Assembly: GCA_963835085.1 (NCBI GenBank)
Contig: CAWIED010000001.1
Location: forward strand, 248,001 to 312,000
Direction of reading: 5' to 3'
Length of the DNA: 64,000 nt
Source: JBDIAG01 sp963835085
GTDB taxonomy: Bacteria; Actinomycetota; Actinomycetes; Actinomycetales; CAWJMD01
Both the position numbers and the translations under genes were made by a program. The first letter of the stretch is position 1. Each line of letters starts with the position of its first letter. Under the pieces are notes generated by a model. The model did no database searches. It worked only from the letters and a program-made list of their open reading frames with translations, and was not told the origin of the DNA. Of the stretch, positions 17,123 to 27,736 are shown in pieces.

Positions 17123-17867
17123 TCATTCGAGACCGTCGGGCCTTGGGGATCGACGCAAAGCATGTCCGGTCTTGATCAGGAGTTCGTAGCCGGCAAATAC
17201 GATTCCCATAGCCACTGCCAGCATGGCGAAGACCACTCGTTCCCGGATTGTTCCCGGAAGAAAGAAGACGAGCGCCCCGGTCACGACCCAAAACCAATCC
17301 GAGTGCGGCAGCCCGCGCGACCCGAACGGCCCGATCGGCATCGTGGGGGAGGATTGCCGCCTCCCTCCTTGTGGAGCGGGTCCGCCTCAGCCGGTGCCAT
17401 GCCGGAAACACTGCTAGCGACAGGGGCCAAGCAGAGATGACAAGCCCAATGATGCCGGCTATCTGGTCGGGTCCCGGCTTGAAGGCGACCGGGAACGAGA
17501 AGTACCAGATGCCGACGACTGCGGCTGCGAAGAAGAGGATCACGAACCACCTGGGCCTGGGAGGGTCGTCAGATAGGTCGGGCTGTTCGGGTTCTGCAGC
17601 AGCCCTGGGAGAATCGATCACCCCGGCTCTTCTGCGCCACCACCTGCCTAGCTCAATGGCACCTATGCCCAGTAGGCCGGGAATCAACTCGATGGACTTC
17701 TCACGGGCAGCCTCGATACCTATCGACAGCCCATAGATCGCGGCACCGGTCAATCCGACCTATGCAATCCACCACAAGAAACGCCGAACCCCGGCCGACC
17801 AGGCCGCAAACCGGCCGATCAGCAGGCCGACCGTCACAAAGAAGCCCGAGCCCACCGCAGAAGCCAT
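17123..17867 (-). pseudogene. Membrane-protein gene broken by an in-frame stop and a frameshift
   Basis: Reading from ATG 17867, a good membrane protein begins ASAVGSGFFVTVGLLIGRF, reaches RFLWWIA, meets TAG (17760-17762), then continues in the same frame with VGLTGAAIYGLSIGIEAA, IELIPGLLGIGAIELG and several helices to AVFPAWHRLRRT. After about 17390-17340 the hydrophobic frame shifts to another frame, DWFWVVTGALVFFLPG, ending at 17123. Two lesions in one otherwise coherent protein of about 245 residues point to a decayed gene rather than an error. No family is recognised. Internal TTG and ATG codons could still express fragments. Confidence 0.65.
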
Positions 17868-18017
17868 GAAAAGGTCAGACCACGACAACGACCCATTCGG
17901 AGGCACGGCAATAGTGTGGCCTGAGCTAGCTAAAGGTCGCCGACATGTCGAGGAATCATTACCGAACCCATCTGATCGAGACGCATCTGAAGGATGGGTC
18001 ACACGAAGCTGTCAGCT

Positions 18018-18617
18018 TCAGCGGCTGGACACCAATTGCCGCGCCTCGAGCAGGCAAAGCCCGGCCAGCGGCAACTCGGCGCACAGCGCCATGACGACAG
18101 CCGGTAGGACGCCGGCTCCCGAGGCGGTGGACAGGTCGATCGCGGCATCGCTCACTAGCAACACCGCTGCGGCCCAGCCGAACACGCGCGCCCTGGGGTC
18201 GCCGTGCACGGCGTAGAACGTCGTCGCCGTGAGGCACAACAACTCGGCTAGATCGAGCGACTCCCAGCCGGCCTGGAGCCAGAGTGCGCGCCCTGAGAGC
18301 AGGAGGGTGGGCATCACGGTCGCCCAGCCAGCGAGCGCGAGAGCGGCAAAGGCGACGACGACCCGGCGGGACGTCCAGCCGGCCGGTGACCGTGCAAAGA
18401 AGGTTCGAGCGAGCCGCGTCCACACAAGCCAGGACGATCTACTTCGCGAGCACCCAGCTCTCGACCACCGCGCTCGTGATCGCATCAACCGGGATCGTCT
18501 CGCCCGTGATCGCTCCAGCCGGGATCGTCCCGCCGGAGATCTTCCCAGCCGGTCAGGCCGCGATCGCACTGCCTGGGCCCGTGCAACCTGTGCCGGAGCC
18601 AGCAGGGTGAGCGTCAT
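18018..18617 (-). CDS. Small four-helix membrane protein with Arg/Ser-rich N-terminus
   Basis: A 199-residue protein. The first 80 residues include a degenerate RSRLERSRARRSRLMRSR repeat that is strongly basic, presumably cytosolic. Four helices follow (VVVAFAALALAGW, LLCLTATTFYAV, VFGWAAAVLLVSDAAIDL, VVMALCAELPLAGLCLL). The DAAIDL motif within helix 3 resembles a family of uncharacterised actinobacterial four-helix proteins. The ATG at 18617 has GGAG five bases upstream; a longer in-frame start at 18710 lacks one. It is divergent from hom. Confidence 0.65.
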   Translation of the reverse strand: MTLTLLAPAQVARAQAVRSRPDRLGRSPAGRSRLERSRARRSRLMRSRARWSRAGCSRSRSSWLVWTRLARTFFARSPAGWTSRRVVVAFAALALAGWATVMPTLLLSGRALWLQAGWESLDLAELLCLTATTFYAVHGDPRARVFGWAAAVLLVSDAAIDLSTASGAGVLPAVVMALCAELPLAGLCLLEARQLVSSR

Positions 18618-18846
18618 GGCTCCAACATCGGCATCGAAACTCGGCCAGGGCTGGGATGAGCCTGGGTATTGCCTGCGAACAGGGCGTCGGGTACCAGAAC
18701 GCGGGTGCATGAGGTCGAGTCCAGAAGAACGAGGCCTACAGAGGCAAAATCATCGAGAAGACGCAGTCGCACCGGCCTGGTTGGTCGAAGGCCGTAGGCT
18801 GGGACGGCTGGATTTCCTGTCGGGCACGTGAATGCCCGCACGATTC

Positions 18847-18865
18847 GGTGCCCCTGTCGGGCACC
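18847..18865 (+). promoter_or_regulatory. Stem-loop and direct repeat in the hom leader
   Basis: GGTGCCC (18847-18853) pairs perfectly with GGGCACC (18859-18865) just before the GGAGGAG ribosome binding site of hom. The 12-base block CCTGTCGGGCAC in its 3' half also occurs at 18816-18827. It could be an operator or a structure controlling hom translation; no leader peptide was found. Confidence 0.4.
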
Positions 18866-18883
18866 TAAGCACTGGAGGAGTGT

Positions 18884-20227
18884 GTGAGCGCTGTGCTCGA
18901 CGACGGGCGTCGTTCCGCAGGCGCTGCGCCGTTGCGGGTCGCCTTGCTCGGTTGTGGTGTCGTCGGCAGCGAGGTGGCCCGAATGCTGCTCACGCAGTCG
19001 GACGAACTGACCGCGCGAGTGGGTGCCCGTCTGGAACTGATCGGCATCGCCGTCCGCCGTTCTGGCCGTGAGCGCGAGGGCATCGACCCCGCCCTCTTCA
19101 CGACCGACGCCCTTGGGTTGGTGCGGCAAGCCGATCTGGTCATCGAGGTGATCGGCGGCATCGAGCCCGCACGCGAATACATCCTCGAGGCGATGCGGCA
19201 CGGCGCAAGCGTCGTCACCGCGAACAAGGCACTGTTGGCCGAAGACGGGCCAACGCTGTACGACTGTGCCGACGACAACGGCGTCGACCTCTACTTCGAG
19301 GCGGCCGTGGCAGGCGCCATTCCGCTGGTGCGTCCGGTCAAAGAGTCGCTGGCGGGCGACAACATCACCCGAGTGCTCGGCATTGTCAACGGCACCACCA
19401 ACTATGTGCTCGACCAGATGGACTCCACCGGAATGGGTTTCGCCGAGGCCGTGGAGCAGGCGCAGTCACTCGGCTATGCCGAGGCCGATCCCACGGCCGA
19501 CGTCGAAGGCTTCGACGCAGCGGCCAAGGCGGCGATTCTCGCCTCTCTTGCCTTCCACACCCGGGTCAGTGCGAGCGACGTGCATCGCGAGGGCATCACG
19601 GGGGTCAGCGCCACCGATGTGGCCGCTGCTCGTGAGTCGGGTCACGTGGTGAAGCTGCTCGCGATCTGCGAGAAGGTCACCGACGGTGAGGGCGAAGGCG
19701 TCTCGGTGCGGGTGCACCCCGCGATGCTGCCGCGAGAGCACCCGCTGGGTGGAGTGCACGGCGCCTTCAATGCGGTCTTCGTTGAGTCGGAGGCGGCCGG
19801 CCCGCTCATGTTCTATGGTGCTGGCGCCGGTGGAAAGCCCACTGCCAGTGCGGTTCTCGGCGATCTGGTAGCCGTCGCCCGGCATCGGCTGGTGGGTGGA
19901 CGAGGGCCGGGGGAGTCGCGCTACGCGGCACTGCCGGTGTTGCCCATGGGCAAGGTCAAGACGCGCTATCACGTCCGGCTCGACGTCGACGACCGTCCGG
20001 GCGTGCTTGCGCAGGTTGCCCAGGTGTTCGCCGCCAACGGGGTCTCCATCGAGACCGTGCGGCAGACCCTCGTGCCGGCGCAGGACGAGTCCGAGCTCGA
20101 CCGCGCCGCCCTGGTCATCGGCACCCACGAGGCTACGGACGCGGCTCTGTCGACCACCGTGGCCCAACTCGCCGACCTTGATTCGGTCGAGGCGGTCGCC
20201 TCCGTCCTGCGTGTGGAAGGATCCTGA
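18884..20227 (+). CDS. hom: Homoserine dehydrogenase
   Basis: A 447-residue enzyme reducing aspartate semialdehyde to homoserine with NAD(P)H, at the branch to threonine and methionine. The nucleotide-binding motif LLGCGVVGSE is near residues 21-30, GIVNGTTNYVL marks the catalytic domain, and a C-terminal ACT domain (about 360-445, RPGVLAQVAQVFA) provides threonine feedback control. Length and domain order match the actinobacterial form. The GTG at 18884 follows GGAGGAG. thrC begins one base after its stop. Confidence 0.96.
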   Translation: MSAVLDDGRRSAGAAPLRVALLGCGVVGSEVARMLLTQSDELTARVGARLELIGIAVRRSGREREGIDPALFTTDALGLVRQADLVIEVIGGIEPAREYILEAMRHGASVVTANKALLAEDGPTLYDCADDNGVDLYFEAAVAGAIPLVRPVKESLAGDNITRVLGIVNGTTNYVLDQMDSTGMGFAEAVEQAQSLGYAEADPTADVEGFDAAAKAAILASLAFHTRVSASDVHREGITGVSATDVAAARESGHVVKLLAICEKVTDGEGEGVSVRVHPAMLPREHPLGGVHGAFNAVFVESEAAGPLMFYGAGAGGKPTASAVLGDLVAVARHRLVGGRGPGESRYAALPVLPMGKVKTRYHVRLDVDDRPGVLAQVAQVFAANGVSIETVRQTLVPAQDESELDRAALVIGTHEATDAALSTTVAQLADLDSVEAVASVLRVEGS

Positions 20228-20228
20228 C

Positions 20229-21308
20229 GTGGCCCACCAATGGCGCGGAGTGGTGGAGGAGTACCGAAGCCGACTTCCCTTCTCCGACAACGTAACTGCC
20301 GTCACCCTTGGCGAGGGCGGCACACCGCTCGTGCGAGCTCGGCACCTGTCTGCGCTCACCGGCTGCGAGGTGTACCTCAAGGTCGAAGGCTGCAATCCCA
20401 CCGGCTCCTTCAAGGACCGCGGCATGACGACGGCCATCACCAAGGCGGCCGACGACGGTGCGAAGGTGGTCGTGTGCGCGTCCACCGGCAATACGTCGGC
20501 CTCGGCGGCGGCCTATGCCACGGCAGCCGGCATGACCTGTGCGGTGTTGGTGCCCGACGGCAAGATCGCGATGGGCAAGCTCAGCCAGGCCATCGCGCAC
20601 GGCGCCACGTTGCTGCAGGTCGACGGCAACTTCGACGATTGTCTCGAGATCGCGCGCAAGCTTGCCGAGGCCTATCCGGTTGAGCTTGTGAATTCGGTCA
20701 ACCCGTATCGGATCGAAGGCCAGAAGACCGCCGCCTTCGAGATCGTCGACTTCCTCGGGGATGCCCCCGACGTGCACTGCTTGCCCGTGGGCAACGCCGG
20801 GAACATCACCGCGTACTGGAAGGGCTACACCGAATACCTGGCAACCGCTGAGCAACCGGGCCCGGCAACGAGAACCCCACGGATGTGGGGCTTTCAAGCG
20901 GCCGGCGCCGCGCCCATCGTGGCCGGACACCCGATCGATCACCCCGACACCATCGCCACCGCCATCCGCATCGGCAACCCGGCATCCTGGCAGCAGGCCG
21001 TGCAGGCACGCGACGATTCAGGTGGTGTTGTCGAAGCTGTCACGGACGAAGAGATTCTGGCGGCGCACCGCCTGTTGTCGAGCAAGGACGCGGTGTTCGT
21101 TGAGCCTGCGTCGGCCGCTGGCGTCGCGGGATTGCTCAAAAAGCATGCGGCGGGCGAATTGCCCACTGGTCTCACGGTAGCCATCACGGTCACCGGGCAT
21201 GGTCTGAAGGATCCGGCCTGGGCTCTGCGCAAGGCCGACGGCTCGGAGGTCGTGCCCGTTCGGGTGCCGGTGGATGTGGTGTCGGTGGCCGACGCGCTCG
21301 GGTTGTGA
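20229..21308 (+). CDS. thrC: Threonine synthase
   Basis: A 359-residue PLP enzyme converting O-phosphohomoserine to threonine. NPTGSFKDRGM carries the PLP lysine (Lys62), and CASTGNTSASAAAYA and PVGNAGNITAY are the phosphate-binding loops. It is the short actinobacterial/archaeal-type enzyme. The GTG at 20229 lies one base beyond the hom stop, which implies coupled translation; a much longer upstream frame is only a shadow of hom. Confidence 0.96.
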   Translation: MAHQWRGVVEEYRSRLPFSDNVTAVTLGEGGTPLVRARHLSALTGCEVYLKVEGCNPTGSFKDRGMTTAITKAADDGAKVVVCASTGNTSASAAAYATAAGMTCAVLVPDGKIAMGKLSQAIAHGATLLQVDGNFDDCLEIARKLAEAYPVELVNSVNPYRIEGQKTAAFEIVDFLGDAPDVHCLPVGNAGNITAYWKGYTEYLATAEQPGPATRTPRMWGFQAAGAAPIVAGHPIDHPDTIATAIRIGNPASWQQAVQARDDSGGVVEAVTDEEILAAHRLLSSKDAVFVEPASAAGVAGLLKKHAAGELPTGLTVAITVTGHGLKDPAWALRKADGSEVVPVRVPVDVVSVADALGL

Positions 21309-21320
21309 TCAGGAGCGGTG

Positions 21321-22523
21321 ATGCAAGGGACGACTACCGGTATTCGCGCTGGGGCGCGGGCTCGGGTGCGGGTACCTGGTTCGAGCGCTAACCTCGGCCC
21401 GGGCTTCGATTGCCTCGGTTTGGCCCTGTCGCTGTACGACTCGGTCGAGGTCGAGGTGCTCGAGACTGTGGCGGGCTCGTGCGCGGGTGACCGACCTACG
21501 TCCGAGATGGTTGCGCCCAGCGTCGAGGTGGCCGTGCCCAGCGTCGAGGTGATCGTGCAGGGAGCAGGTGCCGGCGATGTGGCGCTCGATGAGTCGCATC
21601 TCGTCGTTCGGGCGCTGCGGGCCGGCCTGGCCGCTGCCGGCGCCGGGCAGCCCAGCTTGCGGGTTACCTGCGTGAACGCCATTCCGCACGGACGGGGGAT
21701 CGGTTCGTCGGCCGCTGCGATCGTCAGCGGTGTGCTGGTGGCACGCGGGCTGCTCGAAGACCCCCAGACCTTGGACGACGACCTTGTGCTCGACGTTGCC
21801 ACGAGGTTCGAAGGTCATCCTGACAATGCTGCCGCGAGTCTGTTCGGCTCATTGGTGCTGGGCTGGATGTCGCCCCGGTCACCTGCCACCGAGGTCATCG
21901 AGCCGCCCGAGCAGGCAGAATCGCCCGAGCAGACCGGGTCGACTGGGCACAAGGAATCGATTGGGCAGAAGGAATCGATCGAGCAGGCTGGGTCGATCGA
22001 GGATGGGGCGATCAAGGCTAGGTCGATCGAGACTGGGTCGAGCCTGCAGGCCCGCGCGCTGGTGCTGGCCCCTTCGCCGGAGGTGCGGGCGGTCATCTGC
22101 ATACCCGACAGTGAGCTGTCCACGGCCAAAGCGCGGGCCATGTTGCCGGCGGAGGTGCCGCACGCGGATGCGGCGTTCGTGGCGGCGCGGGCTGCGCTGC
22201 TGGTGGAGGCGATCACGCGTCGGCCCGATCTGCTCTTCGACGCCACCGAAGATCGGCTGCATCAGCAATACCGAGCCGACGCTATGCCGGCCACGGCCAC
22301 CTTCCTGGCGGCGTGTCGCAAGCACGGTCTGGCGGCAACGGTCTCGGGGGCCGGGCCTAGCGTTCTGGTGCTGGGCACGGGTGCCGACCTGCGCGAGCGG
22401 GTAGCCCAGGTGGCCGAATCGACGTGTCCGAATGGCTGGCAGGTGATGGCGCCGGGAATTGATCGGGCGGGTGCGTTGCTGGAGGTAGTGCAACCTTCAG
22501 GCACGCCGAATAAGCACGAGTAA
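21321..22523 (+). CDS. thrB: Homoserine kinase with a low-complexity insertion
   Basis: A 400-residue GHMP kinase phosphorylating homoserine, completing the hom-thrC-thrB operon. VPGSSANLGPGFDCLGLAL (near residue 19) and the ATP loop PHGRGIGSSAAAI (near 122) are intact. The family is usually about 300 residues; the excess lies in a hydrophilic insertion at about 187-242 made of repeated ESI, GSI and PEQ units, and a smaller one near 52-80. The insertion falls between core strands, so the fold may tolerate it. The ATG at 21321 is favoured over the overlapping GTG at 21318 because AGGAG is five bases away. Confidence 0.93.
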   Translation: MQGTTTGIRAGARARVRVPGSSANLGPGFDCLGLALSLYDSVEVEVLETVAGSCAGDRPTSEMVAPSVEVAVPSVEVIVQGAGAGDVALDESHLVVRALRAGLAAAGAGQPSLRVTCVNAIPHGRGIGSSAAAIVSGVLVARGLLEDPQTLDDDLVLDVATRFEGHPDNAAASLFGSLVLGWMSPRSPATEVIEPPEQAESPEQTGSTGHKESIGQKESIEQAGSIEDGAIKARSIETGSSLQARALVLAPSPEVRAVICIPDSELSTAKARAMLPAEVPHADAAFVAARAALLVEAITRRPDLLFDATEDRLHQQYRADAMPATATFLAACRKHGLAATVSGAGPSVLVLGTGADLRERVAQVAESTCPNGWQVMAPGIDRAGALLEVVQPSGTPNKHE

Positions 22524-22745
22524 CTGTTTGACGCGTGGCGGTGCTAGCCTGAGTCTTGATCGCAAGGCCGACCGGTCACCATCCAGGTTCGAGCTAGCGG
22601 TTCTCCCAGATCGCATGTTGTGCGGCCATACACCCCCTCCACGGGTTGGCCAGCACTGATCTGGAGCGTGTCTTAACTAATCGCGCCGGCTTTCGGACCG
22701 GCATATCGCGGCATCGTTGCCGCTGACGAGGGGGAAGGATCCTTC
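22524..22745 (+). promoter_or_regulatory. rho leader and promoter region
   Basis: A 222-base gap between thrB and rho. TTGACG at 22528-22533 and TAGCCT at 22545-22550 look like promoter elements but are too close together to be a standard pair, so the exact promoter is unresolved. A long untranslated leader before rho would fit Rho autoregulation, which is known in other bacteria. Confidence 0.3.
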
Positions 22746-25058
<2,313 letters not shown>

Positions 25059-25080
25059 GTCCTGAACGGCTGAGAACCCG

Positions 25081-25118
25081 ACGGGCACTCCGGCAGCTTC
25101 GGCTGCGGGGGTGCCCGT
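25081..25118 (+). terminator. rho terminator
   Basis: ACGGGCAC pairs with GTGCCCGT, and an inner GCAGC/GCTGC stem is closed by a TTCG tetraloop; TTT follows. It begins 23 bases after the rho stop codon. Confidence 0.8.
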
Positions 25119-25277
25119 TTCAGCGTGTGGAGGGATGTTTCGGTCAGGACGGCCGCTCCGATCAACAGCCAATGTCCAGCCGGCTCCCGGGTTGCCTTGT
25201 GGAGCGGACGCCAGAGTGAAGTCTCGACAACCCGGACGATCGTCCCGGACCGGTAGAGAATCACTGTAGGAGTGGCA

Positions 25278-27485
25278 ATGTCATCTGTCGTCATGGGTCG
25301 CGGCGGTCCGTCCGAGGCGGGGGCCCCGGTGCCCGGGCTCGACAGGCATCGTTCGGCACCGGCCCGCTGGCTGCTCGGTCACGAGAGCGACCCGGTGTGG
25401 GCGCGGCCTGCGCTGTGGGTCCTGCTCATCGGCACGGCTGTGCTCTACCTGTGGAACCTCACCGCGTCGGGTTACGCCAACGAGTTCTACTCCGCCGCGG
25501 TGAAGTCGGGCACCGAATCATGGAAGGCCTGGCTTTTCGGTTCTCTCGACTCTTCCAACGCCATCACCGTTGACAAGCCTCCGGCGTCGCTGTGGGTGAT
25601 GGTGCTCTCCGCCCGGATCTTCGGTTTCAGCAGCTTCTCGCTGCTGCTGCCGCAGGCGCTGATGGGCGTCGGAACCGTCGCACTCGTGGCGGCCACGGTG
25701 CGCCGCTGGTCGGGACAGGCAGCAGGTCTCGTGGCGGGTGCGCTTGTGGCGCTGACTCCGGTGGCTGCCCTGATGTTCACGTTCGACAATCCTGATGCGC
25801 TGCTGGTGCTGCTCATGACCGCGGCCGCCTACCTGGTGGTGCGCGCGGTGGACGCGGTCACCCCGCGTCGGGCCATGGCCCTGTTGGCAGGCGCCGGCAT
25901 CGCGATCGGCTTCGCGTTTCTCACCAAGATGATGCAAGGTCTGCTTGTCGTACCCGCCTTCGGTCTGGCCTATCTCGTGGCGGCGCGCTGGTCGCTCGGT
26001 GCTCGGATCGGGCATCTGCTCGCGGCGCTCGGCGCCATGATCGTCAGTGCAGGCTGGTTCGTGGCGCTGGTGTCGCTCTGGCCGGCGGACGCCCGGCCCT
26101 ACATCGGCGGTTCGACCAACAACTCGCTGTGGCAGCTGGCGATCGGCTACAACGGTCTGTCCCGCATCCTCGGTGGCGCCGGCAACGGTGGCGGCAACTT
26201 CAGTGGCATCAACCTCAGTGGCATCAACCTCAGTGGCACCAACCTCAGTGGCGGCAATTTTGGGGGAGCCATGTTCGGCGGGGCCAGCGGCATTCTGCGG
26301 ATGTTCGGTTCGTCGTTCGGCTCGGAGATCTCGTGGTTGCTGCCCGCGGCGCTCCTGCTGCTCGCGGCGGGACTCGCATCCCGTGGACGCGCCCCGCGCA
26401 CCGACCGAGTGCGAGCCGGTCTGCTCGTGTGGGGCGGCTGGTTGATCGTGACCGCGCTGGTGCTCAGCTTCATGGAGGGGACGGTTCACCCTTACTACGC
26501 CATCGCGCTCGCACCGGCGATCGCGGCCACTGTGGCGACGGGGGGACGTGAGGTGTTCTCGCGCCGCGCGTCGTTCGGCTGGCGGCTGGTGCTGGGAGCG
26601 GCCATCGCGCTCACCGGCGGCTGGGGGTATTACCTGCTCGAGCGCGATGCGACCGCCTGGCTGCCGGCCGTGAAATGGGCCGTCCTGCTCGGGGCCCTGG
26701 CCGGAGCGCTGGTTTTCGTGATCGCGCCCTTGATCGGTAGGGGTAGGACGTCGATCGCCAGGCTTGCCGTCGGTGCCCTGATTGTGGGTTCACTCGCTTC
26801 TCTCGGTGGGACCGCTGCCTGGACGGTGGCCACCACCACGCGCGCCCACACCGGCGCCACGCCTACCTCCGGCCCGGCTGTGGCCGGTCAGAACGTGGGT
26901 GGGTTCGGCGCGCCAGGCAATGGCAGGTTCGGCGAATTTGGTGGGCCACGTGGTGGCGGGTTCAGTGGCTTCGGCGGGCCGGGCAATGGCGGGTTCGGCG
27001 GTCCGCCCTCGGGCCAGGCGTCGTCAGGTACGGCGTCGTCAGGTACGGCAGGCTCTGGACAAGCGCCGTCAGGCATGGTGCCCTCGAGCTCGGCGGACTC
27101 GGGAATGCGCAGCGCCGGCGCACCGGGGGAGAGCTCCAGCACGTCCTCCGCGCTGGTGACATTGCTGAACAAGGCCGGAACCCGTTGGGCCGCAGCCACT
27201 GTGGGATCGCAGTCGGCATCGGCCTACATCCTGAACAGCCATGTGGCGGTGATGGCCATCGGCGGCTTCACCGGTTCGGATAATTCCCCGACGCTGGCTC
27301 AGTTCAAGGCCTACGTTGCCGCTGGCGATATCCACTACTTCATCGCCGGCGGCTTCGGCGGCGGCGGTATGCGCGGTGGTGGTGAGTCGTCCAGTTCGCA
27401 GATCTCCTCCTGGGTGACGTCGCATTTCACCGCCACCACGGTGGGTGGAATGACCGTCTATGACCTGACCTCACCCACAAGCTGA
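25278..27485 (+). CDS. GT39-type membrane glycosyltransferase with pentapeptide-like insert
   Basis: A 735-residue polytopic enzyme of the ArnT/PMT-like superfamily, transferring a sugar from a lipid-phosphate carrier outside the membrane. The first extracellular loop has LTASGYANEFYSAAVKSG and TVDKPPASLW, where acidic active-site residues are expected. Around 305-334 an extracellular loop carries INLSG-INLSG-TNLSG pentads like pentapeptide repeats. A Gly/Ser-rich region (about 535-625) precedes a compact C-terminal domain ending in VTSHFTATTVGGMTVYDL. The ATG at 25278 has AGGAG five bases upstream. It is a paralogue of the partial gene at 1-886. It separates rho from rpmE, which are often neighbours. 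Confidence 0.88.
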   Translation: MSSVVMGRGGPSEAGAPVPGLDRHRSAPARWLLGHESDPVWARPALWVLLIGTAVLYLWNLTASGYANEFYSAAVKSGTESWKAWLFGSLDSSNAITVDKPPASLWVMVLSARIFGFSSFSLLLPQALMGVGTVALVAATVRRWSGQAAGLVAGALVALTPVAALMFTFDNPDALLVLLMTAAAYLVVRAVDAVTPRRAMALLAGAGIAIGFAFLTKMMQGLLVVPAFGLAYLVAARWSLGARIGHLLAALGAMIVSAGWFVALVSLWPADARPYIGGSTNNSLWQLAIGYNGLSRILGGAGNGGGNFSGINLSGINLSGTNLSGGNFGGAMFGGASGILRMFGSSFGSEISWLLPAALLLLAAGLASRGRAPRTDRVRAGLLVWGGWLIVTALVLSFMEGTVHPYYAIALAPAIAATVATGGREVFSRRASFGWRLVLGAAIALTGGWGYYLLERDATAWLPAVKWAVLLGALAGALVFVIAPLIGRGRTSIARLAVGALIVGSLASLGGTAAWTVATTTRAHTGATPTSGPAVAGQNVGGFGAPGNGRFGEFGGPRGGGFSGFGGPGNGGFGGPPSGQASSGTASSGTAGSGQAPSGMVPSSSADSGMRSAGAPGESSSTSSALVTLLNKAGTRWAAATVGSQSASAYILNSHVAVMAIGGFTGSDNSPTLAQFKAYVAAGDIHYFIAGGFGGGGMRGGGESSSSQISSWVTSHFTATTVGGMTVYDLTSPTS
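26190..26279 (+). repeat. 15-base tandem repeats encoding NLSG pentads
   Basis: GGCATCAACCTCAGT occurs at 26205 and 26220, with close variants at 26235 and 26250. Each encodes a G-x-N-L-S unit, so the array keeps frame within the glycosyltransferase. Confidence 0.88.
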
Positions 27486-27676
27486 GTCCATCCCGTCAGC
27501 GTTCTCATCCGGGGCGGCCCAGCCGATGTCCGGAATCCGGCGCCAGTGCCAGCCACCCGAGGTCGGCTGAGCACGAGTTCCGAGCGGGCGGCACCGATGG
27601 AGCCGGATTCTGGACAATCGAAGGCCGGAAGTCTTGGGAGCGCCTGCAGTGCACCCCGCACATCTGGCACGGCACA

Positions 27677-27706
27677 ACGGCCCGGCAGCATCAGCTGCCG
27701 GGCCGT
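27677..27706. terminator. Bidirectional terminator between convergent genes
   Basis: A perfect 13-base-pair stem (ACGGCCCGGCAGC with GCTGCCGGGCCGT) with a four-base ATCA loop lies 30 bases from the 3' end of the sugar-transporter gene and 190 from that of the GT39 gene. Confidence 0.82.
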
Positions 27707-27736
27707 CGAGGTTGACGTGGGAATCAGAGGTGGGAA

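Noticed and set aside
22528..22550. TTGACG / TAGCCT as the rho promoter
   Set aside because: The spacing of 11 bases is too short for a standard sigma-A promoter, so it is mentioned only as unresolved.
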